Source: Gaeumannomyces sp. JS-464 (lineage: Eukaryota; Ascomycota; Sordariomycetes; Magnaporthales; Magnaporthaceae). From it: a stretch of DNA of 45,375 nt. Shown in pieces: positions 39,926 to 45,375 of the stretch. The stretch covers positions 1 to 45,375 of the forward strand of contig NGZR01000016.1 in NCBI GenBank assembly GCA_002197995.1, written 5' to 3'. Every line of letters begins with the position of its first letter. Position 1 is the first letter of the stretch. Position numbers and translations under genes: made by a program. The notes under the pieces were generated by a model, which worked only from the letters and a program-made list of their open reading frames with translations, was not told where the DNA came from and did not search any database.

Positions 39926-41419
39926 AAGTGACGTGTGTGTGTGTGTAGTAGTGTACGTGTAGTAAGTAAGTGTAGGTGTGTGTAGTAACGTAGTGTCCGT
40001 GTGTAGTGTAGTGTGCGTACGTACGTAGTAGTGTGTGTGTAGTGTGTAAAGTGTGTGTGTGTGTCGTGTGTGTAGTGTAAGAGTAGTGTGTGTAAAGTGA
40101 GGTGTAGTGTGACGTGTGTGTGGTGAGGGGTCGTGGACCGAGTGCGCAGTAAAAAGAGGGCGTGTAAGTAAAAAGGTAGTAGCGTAGTGGTGTAGTACCG
40201 TAGTAGTGTGTGTGTGTAGTAGTAAGTAAAAGAGTAGTAGTGTAGTAGTAAGTGTAGTGTAGTAAACCACGTAGTGTGTAAGTGTGTAGTGTCAGTACGT
40301 AGTGTGTGTAGTAGTGTAGGTAGGTGGTAGTGTGTACGTAGTAGTGTACAAGTGTGTAGTGGAGTGAGTAAGTAGTAAAGTGAAACGTACAGTGTAACGT
40401 AGTAAGTGTAGTAAGTGTGTAGTAGCCAGTGTAGTGTGTAGTAGTGTGTGTAGTGTAGTGTAGTGTGTAAGTGTGTAGTGTAGTAGTGTAGTAGTGTGTG
40501 GTGTGTGTGTGTGTAGTAAGAAGTGGAAAAGTGTCAAGTCCGTAGTGGTGTAGTAGTAAAGGTAAGTGTAAGTGTGTGAGTGTGTGTGTAGTCGTGTAGT
40601 ACGTAGTGTAGTAAGTCGTGTAGGTAAGTCGTGTAGTAGTAGTCGTAAGTAGTGAAAGTAGTGTAGTGTGGTGTGTAGTGTAAGTAGAGTAAGGGTGTGT
40701 GTGTACGTGTGTAGTGTAAGTGAAGTAGCGTGTAGGGTAGAGGGTGGGTGTCGTAAGTCGTGTGGAGGGTGTGTGTAAGTGTCGTGGAGGGTGTCGTAAC
40801 CCGTGGGTCCGGAGGACCAGGCGGGTCCAGAACCGTAGGTGGTGTCAGGTAGTGTAGCAGGAGGAGGCCGAAGTGAAGAGTGAGTAGACCCAGGTGTGGT
40901 CCGTCGGTCGGTACGTGAGTAGTAGAGGTAGTAGTGTGTGTAGTAGTAAACAGTACGTGAGTAAGTGTAGCAGAGTGTGTGTGTAACACCAGTGTGTGTG
41001 TAGGGTAAGGGTACGTGAGGGAAACAGAGTGTGTAGTGTAGTGTAGTAGAAGTGTGAGTGTGTCGAGTAGGGGGTACGTGGCGTGAAAGTGTCAGAGTAA
41101 GAGAGAGGTAGTGCGTGAGGCGTGTTGTAAGTAGTGTGTGTGTAGAAGTGTGGTGTAGTGTGGTAGAGTAAAGAGTGTGTGTGCGGGGCGTAAGAAGTGT
41201 AAAACAGTAGTGTAGTAGTGAAGTGGTAGGGTGTCACGTGTAAAGTGTGAGTGAGCAACGTGTGTGTAGTCAAAGTAGTCAGGAAAGTGTAAAAAGTGTA
41301 GTCCGTGAGTAGTGTAGTAGAGTAGTAGTGGGGTCGGTGAGTAAGTGTGTGTAGTGTAGCGTGTAGGTCGGTAAAAGTAGGAGAGGAGTAAAGTGTCGGG
41401 TAAAAAAAGTGTAGAGTAA
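39926..41419 (+). CDS. Unknown membrane protein with Gly/Pro-rich linker, downstream of atp6
   Basis: Not recognised. Reading through a few indels, it starts MTFFILLIIISFITIPLLLL, a strong membrane segment, with TGA as Trp in FKWVIDFLW. More hydrophobic segments follow (YKVINLIFILYYYNLSNLIY at ~40,540-40,640). At ~40,719 the sequence becomes SLGRGGSNLGGFNSGG and PGGPGGPEPS, then a charged region (RNEDDRPSCPRRTDIEYIL) and a folded-looking domain (YAEAFNIFRIVYVDKDFAGL, YPDIIDIWV), ending KFGKKIR stop. About 340-370 codons if it is one gene. Only one read pass covers it. It may instead be two genes, the second starting at the ATG at 40,719. Confidence 0.55.
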
Positions 41420-41467
41420 GTCGAAAGTCGGTAAGGAGTGTGGTGTGGTGTGTGGTGTCGTGTGTCG

Positions 41468-41585
41468 TGTGTGTAGTGTAAGTGTAGTAGTGTAGTGAAG
41501 GTAGAGTGGGTGTGTACACGTGTGTGAGTGTGCAAAGTCGTGTAAGGTAAGAGGGTGTCGAGTGTCCGTCCAGTAAGTCGTGTGT
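41468..41585 (+). tRNA. trnC: tRNA-Cys (anticodon GCA)
   Basis: Restored sequence has an anticodon loop TTGCAAA with a stem that is perfect if one read error is allowed (..GA / TCTTA), then a T arm GAGG-TTCGATT-CCTC and a 3' acceptor strand ATAATCT, which can pair with an imperfect AATTAT before the D arm (GAAGTAGATGGTTTAC). Cloverleaf order and spacing fit. Errors leave the ends uncertain. Confidence 0.6.
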
Positions 41586-41781
41586 GGTAGCAGTCGGTGC
41601 GTGTCGGTAGTGTGTGTACACGAGGGTAGTCAAGCGTACGTGTAGTGTACAGTGTAGTAGTGCGTAAGTGTAGTGTGTAGTGTAAAGTCGTGTGTAAGTG
41701 TGAGTGTGAAGTGTGTACGTAGTGTGTGTGTCGTGTGTGTGTGTGTGTGTGTACAAGTGTACGAGTAGGTAAGTGTCGAAA
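41586..41781 (+). other. Spacer between tRNA-Cys and next ORF
   Basis: Contains a TGCTTCGTATTTTACACGA segment related to the dispersed TACTTCGTA repeats, then AT-rich sequence with T runs. No gene is seen. Confidence 0.4.
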
Positions 41782-42960
41782 AGTGAGTGTGTAAGTGTAC
41801 AGTGTGTGTGTGTGTGTGTGTGTGTGTGTCGTGTAGTGTGTGGTCGGTGTGTGTCGTGTAAGTGTAAGTGTGTGTAGTGTGGTGTGTGTAAGTGTGTCAA
41901 GTGTCGTGTAGTGTCGTAAGTGTCAGTGTCGTAAGTGTCGTAAGTAGGTCCGTAAGTGTCGTAGTAGTGTAGCCAGTGAGTGAGTGTCGTAGTAGAAGTG
42001 TGGAGCAGGTGTGTCGTCCGGGCCAAGCCACAGTGGCGTGTGGCGTGTAGTAGCGTACAGTGGCGTGTGAGAGTGAGTAAGTGTAGTACGTAAAGTCACC
42101 GTGCGCGTGTGAAGGGAGTGCAGTGTCGTCCGTGAAACGTACACCGTCCGTCCGTGCGTGTGGTCCGTACGTCCGTGTCGTGAAGCGCCAACGTGAGGAG
42201 TGTGTGTCGGAGTACGTGAGGCGTCGGTACAGTCGTCAAGTGTACCGTACGTAAAGGGGGTGTACGTAGAAGTCGTGTAGTGAGTAGTCCGTGAGGAGTA
42301 GTGTAAACAGGTGTAAGAGAGTGAGAGTACGTAGCGTGTGTAAGTAGGGACGGTCGGTGAGGGCGAGTAGAGCGTGAGGCGTCGTGTAGAGAGTCGTAGT
42401 GTGGAGTGAGTGTCGTGAGTACGGTCCAAGAAGAGTGTAGTCAGGAAGAAGTAGAGTACAAGTAGAGTAAACAAGTAGTGGTGGTAGTGAGTGGTGTGTC
42501 GCGTACGTGTAAGGGGTCGGGGTAAAGGAAGCGTGTGTAGAGGCCCGTAGGGTGCGGAGTAGGTGAGTGTCGTGAGTGTCGTGAGTGAGTGTCGTGAGTG
42601 TCGTGCAGTGAGTGTCGTGAGTAAGTACGTCAGTCAGAGTGGGTGGTGGTGTGACCCGTGCCGTCAGGGTGGTGTCGTGCGTGAGTGACAGTAGCAGAAG
42701 AGTGTACAGTAAGTGAAGTCAGTCAGAGTGGGTGCAGGTGTGACGTCGTGCCGTCAGGGTGGGTGTCGTGCGTAAGTCAGGTGTAGCGTACACAAGAAGT
42801 GTCAGTCCGTCGTCGCAGTAGTGTAAAAGTGTAGTAGTGTAGGAGTGTAGTCGTGGTGTAGTAAGTACGTCGTGTAGTGTCAGTGTGGGCGGGTGTGTGT
42901 AGTGTACGTAGTAAGTGTGTACAAGAGGGTGTAGTGTGTGTAGTGTGTGTGTGTGTGTGT
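41782..42960 (+). CDS. Unknown ORF with membrane segments and acidic repeat region
   Basis: Not recognised. It starts MILITFFFFF followed by FLFVVFLINFIVLISILILI, a membrane segment or signal anchor, then a Ser/Asn stretch. A Pro-rich part (HSPETTPPPACPTPSEAPTE) and a helical part (RDEILALIGTSRGDRAEALR) follow, then a Ser/Asp run (ADSDSDSDDSDSA) and two copies of a motif like SSDGVVDPASGGSA and SSDGAVDSASGGSA. A C-terminal membrane segment reads IKIILGLSVIILLFIGRFYY. Single-pass coverage, several frame breaks. It may continue into the next ORF. Confidence 0.5.
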
Positions 42961-43007
42961 GTAAGTAGGTCAGTGTAAGGTGTAGGCGAGGTAGTCAGTG
43001 TGGTAAA

Positions 43008-43933
43008 AGTGGTGTAGGGTAGTGTAAGTACCAGAGTAGTGTCCGTGTAAGAGGGTAAGTCCGGGGCCGTAGCAGGTAGCAGGTAGTGTGGGTGGAGGGT
43101 GGCGAACCGTCCGTAGAAAACCGTGGAGGGTACAGTGAGCCGTAGTGTAAGGGTCAGTGTAGTGGTAGCAGAAAGAGTAAGTAGAAAAACAAAGGGTCGT
43201 GTAGTACGTAAACGTGTCAGAAGTGTAACACCGTGAAGAACGTGTAAAGCGTCACAAAGAGTAAGCGTGTAAGAAAGCGTAAAAAGTGAGCGGTCGGTCG
43301 GTGGTCAGTAAGTCGTAACGTGACGAACACACAGTGAAAAAACAGTAGTGTGGAGAGAGCAGTAGACGTGTCGAAGGGAAAGAGAAGTGTGCAAAGTGGT
43401 GTGTCGTCCCGAAGAGGAACGGTCGGTGTGTAAGAGAGTAGTGTGTGTAGTAAGTACCACGTCGGTAGGAGTGTGGGTGTAGTAGGTGAAAGAGTCCGAG
43501 TGAGAGTCAAAGCGTCGGTCGGTAGGGAGAGTGTGTGTGTGCCGAGTCGTGTGTCGTGAGGAGGAGAAGAGGTGTCAGTGTCGGTGAAAAGTCAGTAGAA
43601 CGGTGTACCGGTGAGAGACCGTGTAGTGAAGGAAGCAAACCGGTCGTAAAAAGTGCCAAAAGTAGTAGAGCGTAAAAAGAAAGAGTGAGAAGTAGAGAGT
43701 AAAGAGTAAAAAAAAAGTGTAGTGTGTGTGTAAGTGGGTAAGTGGGTCGTGTGTAGTGTGTGTGTCACGTGTACGTGAAGTAGTAGTACCGTGTGTAGGT
43801 GTGTAGTGAGTAGTGTAGCGTAGTCGTCGCGTGGTAGCGTGTGTAGCAAGCGCAGGTAGGCGTGCGTGTGTGCAGTCAGCGGAGCGTACGTACGTACGTG
43901 AGTGTGTGTAGTGTCAGTGTCGTGTGCGTGTAA
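43008..43933 (+). CDS. Unknown highly basic/charged ORF, possibly with C-terminal membrane segment
   Basis: Not recognised. It begins near MLGINTRYSLRGNPGPSSSS and GGGGEPPRKPGG, again a Gly/Pro linker. It continues as a long charged helix (ELTPEELKAHKDKLKKAKNE, WREHRLRRERE, FSPEEERRLRDILYNTTRRI, EIKARRREIFADLSEEEK). After a Lys-rich run it turns hydrophobic (LFLMVMVFIFSLTEYIPLV) up to a possible stop at ~43,933, though the last part overlaps palindromic repeats. It could be the C-terminal half of the preceding ORF. Confidence 0.45.
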
Positions 43934-44560
43934 AGTAGTGTGTGGTCGTGCGTGTAGCGTGTGCGTCCAGTACGAAGGTAGGTGCGTAGCGTACGCACGA
44001 AGGTAGCAAGCAAGTAAGTGTCGTGTGTGGAGTGTGTAAGTGGTAGTAAGTGTGTCCCGTAAGTAAGTGTGTGGTAGCGTGTGTAGCGTAGCGCAGGTAG
44101 GTAGGTGTGTCACACGTACGTGAGTAAGTGTAGTGTACCGTGTGTGTGTGTGTGTGTGTGCGTGCGTAGCGTCCGCACGAAGGTAGCAAGTGAAGTGCGT
44201 GTACGTGTCGGTAGCGGTACGTACGGTAGGGAGTGTGCCGTGTGTAGTAAGTGAGTAGTGTAGTCGTGCGTGTAGTGGGTGTAGAGGTGTGTAGTGGTGG
44301 TGCGTACCCCGTGTGGGGGTGTGCGTGTCGCGTAACAGGTAGCGCGTGTACGTGCGTGTCGCAGTGAAAGTAGGTAAGCGCGTGTCGTGCGTGTCGCAGT
44401 GAAAGTAAGGCGTAGGAGGGTGTAGTAGTGTGGTAGTGGGTGTGAGTAAGTCAGTAAGGTCGTGGTGCGGTGGAGTGCGTGTACGTGTCGGTACGTACGG
44501 TAAGTACGAAGGTAGGGGGGGGGGGCACAGGCGTGAGTAGTGTGTAAGTGTGTAGTGGTG
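43840..44560. repeat. Palindrome-rich spacer before nad4L
   Basis: Dense with short GC-rich hairpin elements: GCACGAAGTAGC (twice), TGCTTACTTCGTA (twice), AGCGCAGTAG (twice), GCTACCCCTTGGGGTTGC, and CTGCTTCGCATGAAATA (twice, ~44,350-44,405), ending in a run of G at ~44,514-44,525. Some units match those near cob and in the cob intron at the fold. It probably represents mobile or recombining spacer repeats. No gene is seen apart from the possible end of the preceding ORF. Confidence 0.75.
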
Positions 44561-44630
44561 TAAAGTAGTCGTAGCGTGTAGTGTGTAGGTGTCAAGTGTA
44601 GTGTAGTAAAGTGTGTAAAAAGTAAAAAAA

Positions 44631-45020
44631 AGTGAAGTCGTAACAAGTAAGTAGTGTGGTGTGTGTGTAAGGAGGTGTGTGTAGGGTGTGTGTGGTAGTG
44701 TAAGTAGGAAAAAGTAGTGTAGTGTGTGTAAGTGGTGTAAGTAGTCAAGTGTGAAAGTGTAGTGCGTGTGTAGTCGTAGTAACAGTGTGTGTAAGTAGTG
44801 TGGGTGTAGGTGTCACGTGTAAGTAGTGTGAGTGAGTAGTAAGTCGGACAAACGTGTAGTGCGTAGTAGTAGTAGTGTAGTAGGTAAGTAGCAGGAGCGT
44901 GAAGTCGTGCAAGTGTGTGTGGGTAGTGTCGTAGGTAGCGTGTGTGTGTACAGAGTGTAAAGTGTCCGTCCCCGTAAAGTGTAGTAGTCCGTGTAGTGTG
45001 TAGTAGCGTGTGTGTCGGTA
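44631..45020 (+). CDS. nad4L: NADH dehydrogenase subunit 4L
   Basis: A small membrane subunit of respiratory complex I. ATG at 44,631 gives MNLTIILFL, then GFVL and NRKNIILMLISIEIML (the conserved second helix with the membrane Glu), then DDIIGQTYAIYI and AGAESAI, the hallmark third helix, then VAFYRL-like sequence. Length (~85-90 codons) fits the family. Single-pass indels break the frame; the stop is not certain and lies near 45,000-45,020. Confidence 0.85.
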
Positions 45021-45059
45021 AAAAGTGGTACAGTGCGTAAGTGTGTGTCGTGTGTCACG

Positions 45060-45375
45060 TACGGTAAGCAAAGAGTGTGTGTGTGTGTCGTACAAGGTGC
45101 GTAAACAGGTCAGTCAGCGTGACGTCCGGTGTAAGCGGTAAAAAAAAAGTGTGTGTGTGCCGTCGTAGCCGTCGTCGCGAGTCCGAAGGTGGTACAGACG
45201 GTAGTCGTGGTGCGTGGACCGAAGGGGTGGGTAAAAAAGTGTAGTGGTCCGTGTCGTGTGTGTAGTGTACGGGGTGTGTAAGTCGAGTGCAGAGGGGTGT
45301 CGTGTGGTGTGGTAACGTAGTAGTGTGAAAAAACGTCGTAGAGTAGTCGGTCGTAGGAGTGAGGTGTAGTACAAG
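45060..45375 (+). CDS. LAGLIDADG homing endonuclease, N-terminal part, cut by window edge
   Basis: After nad4L the sequence reads YVSKDFFSTSAKQSSADS, then a basic stretch, then PSFITGLIDAEGSCVVTI and a Lys/Arg-rich end at the window border. FITGLIDAEGS is a LAGLIDADG motif with the catalytic Glu. It is probably the ORF of a group I intron in nad4L or in a following gene such as nad5. An ATG at ~45,024 (MYMLI) might be the start of nad5 but is too short to call. Confidence 0.75.

Larger units (their letters stand above)
1..45375. other. Whole window in altered spelling: each T written as GT
   Basis: Seen directly: T is preceded by G throughout, including inside T runs, which appear as GTGTGT. 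Only a few dozen T's lack the G, for example near 4652, 5325, 6163, 7424, 8047, 12186, 18342 and 19101, with a cluster at 39,035-39,600. An original GT appears as GGT, so the change is insertion of one G before T. Removing it gives readable mitochondrial genes on both arms and makes repeats truly complementary. Raw-frame translations are therefore meaningless. The minus-strand raw frames lack Lys, Met, Ile, Gln and Glu, and nearly lack Asn, because A is always followed by C there. The cause (base caller, instrument or file conversion) cannot be told from the sequence. Confidence 0.97.

Noticed and set aside
41740..41830. (GT)n microsatellites here and in many other places
   Set aside because: They are T homopolymers once the extra G is removed.
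42500..43150. Ribosomal RNA gene, because of the higher G content
   Set aside because: No conserved rRNA segments were found, and the region reads as protein with Ser/Asp and Gly/Pro repeats.
43840..44560. Additional tRNA genes among the hairpins
   Set aside because: The hairpins lack a T-loop TTCGA-type sequence and a cloverleaf order.
45020..45060. nad5 start (MYMLI)
   Set aside because: Only a few codons, and the following residues do not match nad5; too weak to annotate.

Overview
The window cannot be read as ordinary DNA. Almost every T in it is directly preceded by a G: AT, CT and TT are nearly absent over 45 kb. If the one G in front of each T is removed (below, 'restored' sequence, in capitals), the text becomes about 33 kb of AT-rich sequence that encodes well-known fungal mitochondrial proteins. 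In the restored sequence complementary repeats pair base for base, TGA falls at conserved tryptophans of cytochrome b, and ATP6, cytochrome b and NAD4L can be read. The genes and introns point to a fungal mitochondrial genome using code 4. A basidiomycete is possible but only a guess. Small indels break the reading frames every few dozen bases, as in a single uncorrected long read. I call genes through these breaks.

The first ~39.8 kb is one long inverted repeat folded at about 19,905. Raw 1-19,905 (genes on the minus strand) is an error-bearing reverse copy of about 19,905-39,810 (the same genes on the plus strand). Positions x and roughly 39,800-39,950 minus x correspond. The simplest reading is a fold-back (template plus complement) read of one molecule. 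The only unpaired part is 39,810-45,375.

Order on the coding strand (plus strand, right arm): 3' part of cob (three recognised exons, with three LAGLIDADG ORFs and group I cores) - hypothetical ORF of ~150 codons - atp6 (four exons, three group I introns, with LAGLIDADG and GIY-YIG ORFs) - a large unknown membrane-protein ORF - tRNA-Cys - one or two further unknown ORFs with membrane segments - a palindrome-rich spacer - nad4L - the start of another LAGLIDADG ORF at the right edge. The left arm carries cob, the hypothetical ORF and atp6 again in reverse.

The most interesting biology is in atp6 intron 3. Two GIY-YIG homing endonuclease genes are each split just after the YVGSS motif, and each gap holds a second, related GIY-YIG unit: nested endonuclease-in-endonuclease insertions. 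A third GIY-YIG gene, in intron 2, is uninterrupted at that site. The tail between atp6 and nad4L encodes unrecognised proteins that combine membrane segments with Gly/Pro-rich, acidic or very basic stretches. Exon and ORF ends given below are approximate to about 10-30 bases because of the read errors.
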